Positions 7,752 through 16,188 of a stretch of DNA of 53,369 bases are shown here, piece after piece; the stretch's first letter is position 1; the number at the start of each line of letters is the position of its first letter. The notes under the pieces were generated by a model, which made no database searches, had not been told where the DNA came from, and saw nothing but the letters and a program-made list of their open reading frames with translations. Source of the DNA: a virus. The stretch covers positions 1 to 53,369 of the IMG/VR virus record IMGVR_UViG_3300001848_000569. One strand, written 5' to 3'. Position numbers and translations under genes: made by a program.

Positions 7752-9059
7752 TTAGTTAGCTTCAAAAGTTATACTAGTACCAGTAGAAAGATTTGTGAAA
7801 GCAGTATTAAGAGCAGTTACAGCACCACCAGAAGTAGGAGTAGCTATGATAACAATTTTATCTGTTCTATCATAATCCCCACCCATTTCAGTAGTAGGAT
7901 AAGCTGAACTATAATGAATATAGTATAAAGTATAAAGAATACCTGATGTAATAGAAGTGGTGTATTGATTTGCACCAGCATTCATAGCACAATCTTGGAA
8001 CCATTCTCTTACTTCACTATAACCAAGAGCATCCATTTCTAAGTAAACAAGTTCTCTTGAACTACCATTACCATAAGTAAGATCTTGTGCAGGAGGATTA
8101 GATACGGTAAAGCTACAACCTAAATCATCCGAAGCAATTAAGAAAGTAACACCTTCAAAATCAAATGGGAATGGAGGAAAGCAGCAACAACCATCAGTTA
8201 TACTTAGGAATTTACCTGTCCATTTAATACCTACATGAGTGCCATCAGTAGCAATATGACCACTATTGGCCGCTACCACTGTACCTGAAGCACCTTGATA
8301 TGGAGTATTTAAAGTAAGAGTTAAACTATTTACAGCAGTAATTTTATAAATAGGAGAGGTAGCACCAGTACCACCAATTCTAATTAAATCACCAACTGCA
8401 TAAGCTGTACCAGTATTATAAGTAGCAGCAGTAGCAAATACAATTTGATCACTACCATAGGTAACTGTCATATCATTATCAGATGCTAAGAAACTACCAT
8501 CATATACTAATTCTGCTCCAATGAAATTATTTAAAATCATCATTGAATTTGCAGTAGTAATAAACTTATAAGTTTCAACAATAGGATCAGAAGTACCACA
8601 ACCAGTATTGCAGCCCGTGCAACATTCTGTATGGATATCAATAGTCTTAATAAGACCAATCTTACCATAGAATTTATTGATATATGGAGAACTATCCAAA
8701 ACCACTCTCATAGAATAATCAGAATCACAGTTATATGAAAGAGTAGCTGTATTACTACCATTATAACCTGCATATCTAATCTGAGGTAAAGGAGAAGCAC
8801 TAGTCTTTCTTTCTAGTTTTGTAATTCTCTTAGGATCAATTACATCCGATTTAAGAGAGGGTTTGGTAGCATCAGAATACTTCTTTTCAGCAACATAGAA
8901 AAGAGTATTACCAATAGTAGATAACGAGCTACTTGCATTAGTATTATCAGATACTTTGAAAAACCCAATTTCACCTTGAGTAAACCCACTACTAGGGTTA
9001 GCAGCAGATGTTTCAAGATTAGTTCCCACAATTAATACGGGCTTCTTACTATAATTCAT
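7752..9059 (-). CDS. Abundant virion protein, crAss-like (head or tail decoration candidate)
   Basis: A 435-residue protein with mixed alpha/beta composition. It begins NYSKKPVLIVGTNLE and has a striking cysteine cluster at about residues 145-156 (TECCTGCNTGCGT), plus another (DGCCCFPPFPFDFEG) in the middle. It has its own candidate promoter motif (9087-9098) upstream and a strong terminator downstream, so it forms a single-gene unit, which fits a highly expressed virion protein. Position after the head-tail genes and before the fibres is the usual place for a conserved crAss-like structural protein. The exact place in the virion cannot be read from sequence. Confidence 0.65.
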   Translation of the reverse strand: MNYSKKPVLIVGTNLETSAANPSSGFTQGEIGFFKVSDNTNASSSLSTIGNTLFYVAEKKYSDATKPSLKSDVIDPKRITKLERKTSASPLPQIRYAGYNGSNTATLSYNCDSDYSMRVVLDSSPYINKFYGKIGLIKTIDIHTECCTGCNTGCGTSDPIVETYKFITTANSMMILNNFIGAELVYDGSFLASDNDMTVTYGSDQIVFATAATYNTGTAYAVGDLIRIGGTGATSPIYKITAVNSLTLTLNTPYQGASGTVVAANSGHIATDGTHVGIKWTGKFLSITDGCCCFPPFPFDFEGVTFLIASDDLGCSFTVSNPPAQDLTYGNGSSRELVYLEMDALGYSEVREWFQDCAMNAGANQYTTSITSGILYTLYYIHYSSAYPTTEMGGDYDRTDKIVIIATPTSGGAVTALNTAFTNLSTGTSITFEAN

Positions 9060-9086
9060 GTTTTATATTATTTTATTAGTTATTTA

Positions 9087-9098
9087 AATATACAAAAT
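9087..9098 (-). promoter_or_regulatory. Candidate late promoter motif, copy 2
   Basis: The same 12 bases as at 2526-2537 (ATTTTGTATATT on the minus strand), inside the 58-base gap before the 7752-9059 structural gene. The shared sequence in unrelated gaps suggests a transcription signal. Confidence 0.5.
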
Positions 9099-9117
9099 AT
9101 TTTCTATTGTAAATTAT

Positions 9118-9843
9118 TTATTCTTGTTTTGATACTTCTTTTTCTGCAATTTGATAACCTTCAACATTAGAAATTGTAGCTTGTGCCAATCTAACTGCTA
9201 ATGTTACTATATCTAAAAGAGAATAATCAGGAAGTTCAGAATCAATTGTTTGACTTGGATCACCATTAAATTTAGTATAACCAATTAAATCTATTTCCTT
9301 TGGATACTTTATATATTCTATATACAAAGTATTTAACTTAAATGTTCCATCTGTATATCCATATATTTTATTTTGAGATATAACAATTGGAATTTCTTGC
9401 CACTCAAAACTTGGATCTCTAGTTGGATCTACTAATACCTCATCTAATTCATCATGTGTAACTTGGGTATTCCAAAGAACTCTATTTTTACAAGCTCCCT
9501 TATCCCCATAACTTAAGCTACGTATTAAATGAAGATATTTACCTTTTTTAAGATTAGATATATCTGCGTAATATCTAGGTTCTTCTATATTAGAGTCATT
9601 CTGATATTGTATCTGAGGCTCATCTTTTACAACTAAGGCTGATAAATCATCAATTCTTTTTTGATCACCTTCAAAACCTAAATTGTAATTATTATTTAAA
9701 CCATAGCATTTTTGAACATATAAAATGATAGCTTTATTTAAAAAAGTTAATATTTGAGGAAGTGGGACATCTGGATAATCTTGAGAGTCTAACTTATCAA
9801 ATTCTAACTTAAATCTATAAACTAATTCATTTGTAGGTATCAT
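9118..9843 (-). CDS. Head-tail connector (ring/adaptor) protein, crAss-like
   Basis: A 241-residue protein beginning with a helical segment, LVYRFKLEFDKLDSQDYPDVP followed by ILTFLNKAIILYVQKCYG. This pattern (binding helices, then a beta domain, then a helical end) is typical of the small adaptor that sits under the portal in podovirus-like and crAss-like phages. It follows a conserved virion gene (stop and start overlap by one base) and the major capsid gene. Adaptor is inferred from the N-terminal pattern and gene order. Confidence 0.6.
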   Translation of the reverse strand: MIPTNELVYRFKLEFDKLDSQDYPDVPLPQILTFLNKAIILYVQKCYGLNNNYNLGFEGDQKRIDDLSALVVKDEPQIQYQNDSNIEEPRYYADISNLKKGKYLHLIRSLSYGDKGACKNRVLWNTQVTHDELDEVLVDPTRDPSFEWQEIPIVISQNKIYGYTDGTFKLNTLYIEYIKYPKEIDLIGYTKFNGDPSQTIDSELPDYSLLDIVTLAVRLAQATISNVEGYQIAEKEVSKQE

Positions 9844-10715
9844 TATCTATTACAGTCAATATCTATTTGTTCTAATAAATCTGCATTTTTTGGAGAAGAT
9901 AATGTGGTAACTATTCCACTTATATCCATACCTAAAATAACTCCTTCCGAATTATCTGGCATTACTCTATAGAATCTATCATTCTTTCTTCTAATAACTC
10001 CCTTTTCAATTGCCTTACGAACCATTGCTTCAATAGCTACTCTTGTTTCATTTAACTTTGTAGCAGCTATAAATTTACTTGGGTTCTTCTGACAATATGT
10101 AAAAAGATTCTTTTTAACTACAATATCCTTTTGATTATCAGTTGGTAAACCAAGTACCCAAGATAGGTTTCTACGTCTTTCTGGAGTTAATTCAGTAAAT
10201 ATAGTAATTGCTTCAGCAAGTAATTCCTGTTCCTTTTCTTCTTTTTCTGCTTCTGCAACTGGATCTTCTATATAAAATAAAGCATCCTTTTCACTTCTAT
10301 TATCAAGAGCTTCAGATAAACTTGAGGCAACTACTGGAAGAACTTTACATACATGATATATTAGTTCTTCTTTTGGATTATCTAGATCTAAGAGCATTGT
10401 CTTATTCTCCAGTTTAATTTTGTAAGTATCCCAGAAGGATGAATGAGGTGCCAATTCTCCTTCTCTTAGTCCCATTTTTCGTTCCATTACCCTAGCCAAA
10501 AGTATTGTTTTTGGTTCAGTTGAACCCTTTTGATAAAAGGGATTTGAAACTTCATATTCCAAACCTGTATCTAGTCTATTTAAACTAAGTTTAAATGGTA
10601 CCGCCCAAGTTCTTACGGTAGAGGGGACCATTTTATAACCATAGTTTTCATACCCCTTTGCTACTACCTCACCTTTAATTAAAGGAACTACATTTAATCT
10701 TACAATATTAGCCAT
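9843..10715 (-). CDS. Conserved crAss-like virion assembly protein
   Basis: A 290-residue protein. It has a beta-rich N-terminal half and a helical C-terminal half with a highly charged stretch (DPVAEAEKEEKEQELL) and a winged-helix-like end (AIEAMVRKAIEKGVIRRKNDRFYRV). It lies between major capsid and the adaptor. No specific fold is recognised; position and size fit a head-to-tail or capsid-associated component that is conserved in this order of phages. Confidence 0.6.
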   Translation of the reverse strand: MANIVRLNVVPLIKGEVVAKGYENYGYKMVPSTVRTWAVPFKLSLNRLDTGLEYEVSNPFYQKGSTEPKTILLARVMERKMGLREGELAPHSSFWDTYKIKLENKTMLLDLDNPKEELIYHVCKVLPVVASSLSEALDNRSEKDALFYIEDPVAEAEKEEKEQELLAEAITIFTELTPERRRNLSWVLGLPTDNQKDIVVKKNLFTYCQKNPSKFIAATKLNETRVAIEAMVRKAIEKGVIRRKNDRFYRVMPDNSEGVILGMDISGIVTTLSSPKNADLLEQIDIDCNR

Positions 10716-10767
10716 AGCTTTGTCTTAAATCTCTTTTAAATCTTAGTATATTATTATTTATATTTTG

Positions 10768-12225
10768 TTATGCAAGAACTACAGATGGTTTTAAAATACC
10801 AGTTCTAGTGACATCTTTTACCCAAATACCACATCTATCACGTGCTACAAGAGTATAGGCATCTTCAGTATTAGAGAGAACAGAGCCCTTTAACTCCCAA
10901 GGAGCAGAAGTACCAATTACATAACCATACTTTAAAGTATTTGGCATTCTAACCATGTAAATATTATCAGCACCTTCACCACTCAAATCAGTAATATAGA
11001 AAGTCTTAGATTCGATAGGATATCCATCTCTAGGATCTCTCATATTATTGGTAATATCTACATCTAAGTAAGGTAAATGCTTTAATGTAACAGTACCGCC
11101 ATTTACAAGTCTATATGCTTTAATTTGATACCCATAGGTAAGATTCATATTATCTGTACCTTGAATAACATTTTGTGCAGGAATTAAGAATTTATTTGCT
11201 TCATCCTTAAAGGCTTCATCAAACATTCTCATACCAATTTCACCTGTCATAAGCTCAATATTTCTATTTTCGCCAGCTACACGACCAAAGTGAACATCCA
11301 TAAGATAATCACGAATTAACTTAGCATCAAACTTACCATAAGTTTCAACATTACCCCACTCAAGTTGTTGTTTAAAACCATATGGGGAACGAGTCTTATA
11401 GCCCTTTTCACCATCTAAGTCCTGAGATCCACGACCCCAGAATAACATATTGCCCTTCTGTTTATCAAGTTCTTTCCAGAACTTTAATTCAGCACGACTA
11501 ATCCACTTAGTATCAGTAACTTTAATTACATTACCTGTCGAATCATCAACCTCAACTTGATCAAATTGAAGCACACGATCATCCACATAACCAGTTACTT
11601 TATGTTGTAATCTGATCATATCAGGAAGTTGATCCTTCAACTCGATCATTTGTTCAAAGTGCAAGTTTGTAGCTTGACTTGATTGCTCAGAAAACACACC
11701 GTGAACATTTACATATTCAGAGCCGGGGCGCATTAACCACTGTGGATAATAATCCAAAGCATTATCTGTAACTAACTGAACAGTATACACCCATCCACCA
11801 GACTCTTGATAAGGAGCCATTTGTTGTGATATACGAACAAAATGTTGTTTATCCGTAGTTAAAACTTCACCGGGAGAAAACCAGTCTTGGTCTAATTTTA
11901 ACTTGAAATACTGACGATCAATACCAGCCTTACTATTAGTAGATTCAAGATTTTCAAGAACTACAGCTGGGCGAGGTCTAATAGCCTGTTTCCAAGTCCA
12001 AGTATCAGTTGTACCATCCAATTCACGAACCTTCATTCTACCCTGAGTTAACTCACGAATAGGGTCATTTGGATATTGCATAAAACCAAATGCCATTTGA
12101 AGAGCATCATCAAACATTTGTGGATTGATGTTAGCAAAAGTTGAAAGGTGATTGCTATCAATCATACCAGACAATCTTTTGCCTTCTCTTATAACAAGTT
12201 TATTAGATGTATTAGTATACGCCAT
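10768..12225 (-). CDS. Major capsid protein (HK97-type fold, crAss-like)
   Basis: A 485-residue protein, the normal size for crAss-like major capsid proteins. The N-terminal arm and the body contain the features I associate with this family: DDALQMAFGFMQYPNDPIREL, then TWTWKQAIRPRPAV and a long central region with KLDQDWFSPGEVL. The C-terminus returns to a beta-rich end. It forms the icosahedral shell. It is directly preceded by a scaffold-like acidic protein and followed by head-tail genes. Codons are less extremely AT-biased than in small neighbours, in line with high expression. Confidence 0.85.
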   Translation of the reverse strand: MAYTNTSNKLVIREGKRLSGMIDSNHLSTFANINPQMFDDALQMAFGFMQYPNDPIRELTQGRMKVRELDGTTDTWTWKQAIRPRPAVVLENLESTNSKAGIDRQYFKLKLDQDWFSPGEVLTTDKQHFVRISQQMAPYQESGGWVYTVQLVTDNALDYYPQWLMRPGSEYVNVHGVFSEQSSQATNLHFEQMIELKDQLPDMIRLQHKVTGYVDDRVLQFDQVEVDDSTGNVIKVTDTKWISRAELKFWKELDKQKGNMLFWGRGSQDLDGEKGYKTRSPYGFKQQLEWGNVETYGKFDAKLIRDYLMDVHFGRVAGENRNIELMTGEIGMRMFDEAFKDEANKFLIPAQNVIQGTDNMNLTYGYQIKAYRLVNGGTVTLKHLPYLDVDITNNMRDPRDGYPIESKTFYITDLSGEGADNIYMVRMPNTLKYGYVIGTSAPWELKGSVLSNTEDAYTLVARDRCGIWVKDVTRTGILKPSVVLA

Positions 12226-12250
12226 GTTAAATAATTATATTTAAATTTTA

Positions 12251-13423
12251 TTATTTTCCTATTAGAACTTTTGTTTTATCAGCAAAAAGATTTTTCCAAG
12301 TATCTTGGGTTTTCTTTTCAGCAGTTATTTTTTGATCATCTTCAACAGTTAAACCAGTTGACTTGACTCTTGCTGCTCCTCTTGATGCGCTTTTTAATTT
12401 ATCTGCTAATTCAGATGTAGCCTCAACTTTAGCGGCTTTTTTTATACCCTCAACATTATACTTATTAAAACGCATCATATTGCGAAATATATAAGACTCT
12501 ACATCATTTTGTTCAGCTAGTTCATCTGCATATGCCTGACTTACAAATTGACCATTATCTAGCTTAACTGTGGGTTTAAAAAGATATTCTTCAAACTTCT
12601 TTTTAGTTCTAGCATCTTTTATATTAAAAAGACCTTTAACAGAATCATTTTTAGTTATAAAGTCTTTAACTGAACTAATTGCCTCATCCTTTTGTTTTTG
12701 GATAAGTTTTTCACTTTCTATTTGTTGTTTTTGAAACTCAGCTTGTTCTTTTTCTTGAACATCCTTTAATGCTAATAAGGCATCCTGAGCTTCATCCGCT
12801 AAAATACCAGAATCTTTAAATTTAGTAATTTTAGCTTTTATTCTTTCATCATTTAAACTGGTAGTCCTACGTAAAAAAGCCTCAACTACCTGTTCCTGAT
12901 CATTTTCATTCTTTAAATCCACATCTTTAAGTGGATCAGAATATACCTCAACAAATGAATTTAAATCACCCCCATTTTTAATATAATTAAAAAGATTAAT
13001 GGCCATATCAGCCTGTGGGTGACCTTCAAATATTGTCTTAATTGTATTATTTACTCGATTATTAACTGTATTTTCAAATGACTTTATAAATGAAGTCTCA
13101 TCTTCAATTTTATCTTCATCTGAAAGGTCAATAATGCCCTTAGTGGCAAGTTCTTTAGATAATATAGAAAATGTATTATTTTCTGGTTCATCTTCCTCTA
13201 CATCTTCCGTAGAAGTTTTTGTACCATCAATTTCAATTTCCTTAGTTAATTCTGTTTTAGGATCCTTTGGATCTTTTTCTACCTTTGGTAGAACAATTTC
13301 ATCATCATTAACTTCTAAAGCTTCTTGGCCTTCTTTACCTTTCTGAGATTCTTCACTATTCTCAGTTTTTGGTGTAATGATAGATGAAAAACTTGGAGTT
13401 AATTCAAAAAGTTTTTCTATCAT
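12251..13423 (-). CDS. Scaffold-like head assembly protein
   Basis: A 390-residue, very charged protein. Residues 20-90 are an acidic, Lys/Glu/Asp-rich, low-complexity segment (EKDPKDPKTELTKEIEIDG). The middle and end are long helices, several with coiled-coil heptads (ALKDVQEKEQAEFQKQQ). It lies between portal and major capsid, the classic place of a scaffold or internal head-assembly protein. It has no protease motif that I can see. Scaffold is inferred from composition and gene order. Confidence 0.65.
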   Translation of the reverse strand: MIEKLFELTPSFSSIITPKTENSEESQKGKEGQEALEVNDDEIVLPKVEKDPKDPKTELTKEIEIDGTKTSTEDVEEDEPENNTFSILSKELATKGIIDLSDEDKIEDETSFIKSFENTVNNRVNNTIKTIFEGHPQADMAINLFNYIKNGGDLNSFVEVYSDPLKDVDLKNENDQEQVVEAFLRRTTSLNDERIKAKITKFKDSGILADEAQDALLALKDVQEKEQAEFQKQQIESEKLIQKQKDEAISSVKDFITKNDSVKGLFNIKDARTKKKFEEYLFKPTVKLDNGQFVSQAYADELAEQNDVESYIFRNMMRFNKYNVEGIKKAAKVEATSELADKLKSASRGAARVKSTGLTVEDDQKITAEKKTQDTWKNLFADKTKVLIGK

Positions 13424-13496
13424 AATACTTAAATTTAAGAAATTTTATTTAATATAAAGTATTTATTATCAATTAGTTATATAATTAGTATATAAG

Positions 13497-13513
13497 TCAT
13501 TGATTATCAATGA
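13497..13513. repeat. Near-perfect palindrome TCATTGATTATCAATGA
   Basis: A 17-base dyad in the gap between portal and scaffold genes. Fifteen of its bases recur exactly at 23692-23706, and the core recurs inverted at 23789-23800. A role as binding site for a phage or host regulator, such as an IHF-like protein, is possible. Confidence 0.5.
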
Positions 13514-13523
13514 GTTAAAATTT

Positions 13524-16130
13524 TTATTTTTTATTATTCTTATCGGTTTTAGCTGACATTTTTCGTATTTTTAGTTTTTCTAATTTACTTTTAGCATTTA
13601 ATTCTTTATTTTTAAATGCTAATTGATCATCGGCCATTTGCTTTTGTATATCAGTTTGATGTTTAATTGCTTCTGTTCTTTTATTCTCAGTATCTTTTTT
13701 AGACTGAATATCTTTTTCCTTTAATTTAATTTCATGTTGACGTTGTTTTTCTTTATCTATTACTTCATTAGTATGTTCCAATTGTTTTTGTTGTAACTCT
13801 GCCTGTTGAATTATTAAATCAGAAGAATCTGGATTTTGAAATTCAACTTGACCTAATGTTTTCATTTCAGCTATTTCAAGTTCAACTTGACGATCTTTTT
13901 CTTTATTAGCATCTTCTCTATCAAGTTTTTCTATTTCTAAATCCTTTTTATCTTGAATAACTTGTTGCTCTTGCTGCATTTTTTGTTGTGCCATTTGAGC
14001 ATTAAGTTCCTTGAGTTCTTCTAGTTTTTCACGTATTACTGCAATAGAATCTTCTGATAATATCATGGCCACATCTGCTAAAGGAGTACCATTTTGTAAA
14101 GCAGGTTGAGCTAATTGTCGTAATGCCTGCAAAGCCTGTTGATCTTTAGCACTATCGGTAATATATACAGATAAATCAGAGAATGTAAACTTTTTACCAT
14201 CTATTTCTAGAAAACCTATACTCATATCATCTAAGAAAAAGGTTTCTTCACTAGTTTTATCAGCATATAAAGACTTAGCTTCTTCTAATAAATTAGTTAA
14301 AACACGAGCTTTAATATTATCATGTGTTCTAAAAAAATCATCTGTTTGATTAAAACTTCTATTTAATGCTGCATTAGTAGCAGTAGCAGTCTCACTTTGA
14401 GTAGCTTGTCCTAATCTTTGAACATTAAATCCTACTTGTTGCCAACACTTTTGTTCTAAAAGATTTAATAATTCAATTTTAGTTTGTATTGCTTGACCAA
14501 GAGTTGCATCAATTGAAGTAAATTGATTAAAAGTAGCTGGTTTTCCTTCAGCAGTAGGATCAACCATTACAATTTTCATTTTCTTAATCCAATATAACCA
14601 TTTTTCTAAATCCCACCCTTGCTTAGTTGGAATTTGGTTTGGATCCATTAATAATAATTGCCCTAATTCACTATTAAAATCTTCTTCTAGTTTATCTAAT
14701 ATAATATTATATAAAGCCTGATGAGGTTTCATTTCATCTACTATAGACACTGGTTTAGTATTTAAGGCATTGTAAACACCTCCAGTATATCCCAATTTAG
14801 TACCATATAGACGATTCATTGATCTATATTGGTTTTCTTTAGGTTGAACCTTTATATAAATATTCTGCCCTATTTTAGTTCCCTCCCATGCCTCATTAAT
14901 CCAAATTTCTTCAGACTCCCATCCCATTTCTTTTTGTTGCTTAGATAGTTTAAATTCACCATCTAATATCATTACTTGAGGATTACCATCATTATCTAAA
15001 AAGGTTATTTTATTTAATAATCTTCTAGACATCCACTCTGCATGGACTACTAATATATGATTTCTATAGCCATAAAGATTATTATAAGCATACTGATTAG
15101 AACTAGGACTAAATTCAAATATTCTATAGTCAGGACTAATAGGATACCTAGAATCATTCATAGCTGCCATTAAATATGGGTATCCATATTCAGTATATTG
15201 TTCAACGGTAGAAACATTAGGGTTAGTAGTAGTACCACCATTTCTATCATAATTCTCAATAGTTTTTACTTCCTCATCTGTTAGATACATTTTATATCTA
15301 TCAATTATATGAGCTTTTGTCATATAAACTCCTCTTACTACCCAATCTGCTTCATCTATATATGATACACTATCAGATTTATCATATACTATTTCAACAG
15401 GATTTATGTTTTCAACTATAAGTTGATCATTTAATCTACCAATCCAATAGTATTCTTCTGCTACTATACTAGCATGTTTAATACCAGTTTGAAATTTTTC
15501 CTTTAATAAAAGTTGTTTATTAAATTTATTTAAAAGAACAGTTCCAGTTTTTTCAATAGTAGTAGTATATTTTCTACGCATAAAATTTTCAATATCAGGT
15601 GGACTCATGGAATTTTGAGTATCTTGATATTGTTTATCATTTGGGTCTGATAAACCCATTGATTGTAATTGTTGAGCTACTATATTTTGTATATTACTCA
15701 TTACATAATGTTGTAATAAAGTAGTTTTATATCGTATATACTCATTTTTATTTTCCTCATCCTCACCTTTAACAATGAAACTAAATGGTCGTTTAGTTTC
15801 TTCTCCCCATAAATCTTTTAATGGTAAATTAAGTATAGGATAATGTTTAACAGGTTTATTCATATCCCCTAAATCCATACCTTCATAAGTAGTGGATAGG
15901 GCATTATATAATTCAGGAGTAAATTCACCAGCAACTAGTTTATAATTTACTATTTTTTCTCTTCTCCTATATGAATTTGTCATCCATTGGGTAGTAAAAA
16001 AATCCATACAATCTTTTTGCCAATTCTCATCTTTCTGAGTATATGGAATAGTTTGTATTGGTAAATAAAACTTATTACCACTAGTTGTTCTAGGATTAGA
16101 TAATGCTGGAAAAATATCAATAAAACCCAT
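13524..16130 (-). CDS. Portal protein (crAss-like)
   Basis: An 868-residue protein. The first ~600 residues have the portal body: MGFIDIFPALSNPRTT, the wing/crown segments, NINPVEIVYDKSDS, and the region DPNQIPTKQGWDLEKWLYW to the stem, followed by QVGFNVQRLGQATQSETATATN. The last ~170 residues are an unusually long, lysine- and glutamate-rich coiled-coil (DIQKQMADDQLAFKNKELN). The portal is the dodecameric ring through which DNA is packaged; this matches its place between the terminase and the scaffold/capsid genes. A candidate promoter lies upstream at 16169-16180. Confidence 0.85.
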   Translation of the reverse strand: MGFIDIFPALSNPRTTSGNKFYLPIQTIPYTQKDENWQKDCMDFFTTQWMTNSYRRREKIVNYKLVAGEFTPELYNALSTTYEGMDLGDMNKPVKHYPILNLPLKDLWGEETKRPFSFIVKGEDEENKNEYIRYKTTLLQHYVMSNIQNIVAQQLQSMGLSDPNDKQYQDTQNSMSPPDIENFMRRKYTTTIEKTGTVLLNKFNKQLLLKEKFQTGIKHASIVAEEYYWIGRLNDQLIVENINPVEIVYDKSDSVSYIDEADWVVRGVYMTKAHIIDRYKMYLTDEEVKTIENYDRNGGTTTNPNVSTVEQYTEYGYPYLMAAMNDSRYPISPDYRIFEFSPSSNQYAYNNLYGYRNHILVVHAEWMSRRLLNKITFLDNDGNPQVMILDGEFKLSKQQKEMGWESEEIWINEAWEGTKIGQNIYIKVQPKENQYRSMNRLYGTKLGYTGGVYNALNTKPVSIVDEMKPHQALYNIILDKLEEDFNSELGQLLLMDPNQIPTKQGWDLEKWLYWIKKMKIVMVDPTAEGKPATFNQFTSIDATLGQAIQTKIELLNLLEQKCWQQVGFNVQRLGQATQSETATATNAALNRSFNQTDDFFRTHDNIKARVLTNLLEEAKSLYADKTSEETFFLDDMSIGFLEIDGKKFTFSDLSVYITDSAKDQQALQALRQLAQPALQNGTPLADVAMILSEDSIAVIREKLEELKELNAQMAQQKMQQEQQVIQDKKDLEIEKLDREDANKEKDRQVELEIAEMKTLGQVEFQNPDSSDLIIQQAELQQKQLEHTNEVIDKEKQRQHEIKLKEKDIQSKKDTENKRTEAIKHQTDIQKQMADDQLAFKNKELNAKSKLEKLKIRKMSAKTDKNNKK

Positions 16131-16168
16131 TGAGTATAATATATATTATTATAGTTATATTAAATACT

Positions 16169-16180
16169 AATATACAAAAT
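16169..16180 (-). promoter_or_regulatory. Candidate late promoter motif, copy 3
   Basis: The third copy of the 12-base motif ATTTTGTATATT (minus strand), in the 58-base gap upstream of the portal gene. Here the flank also gives TAATTTTG, which fits the Bacteroidetes TAnnTTTG box. Confidence 0.5.
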
Positions 16181-16188
16181 TATAACTA

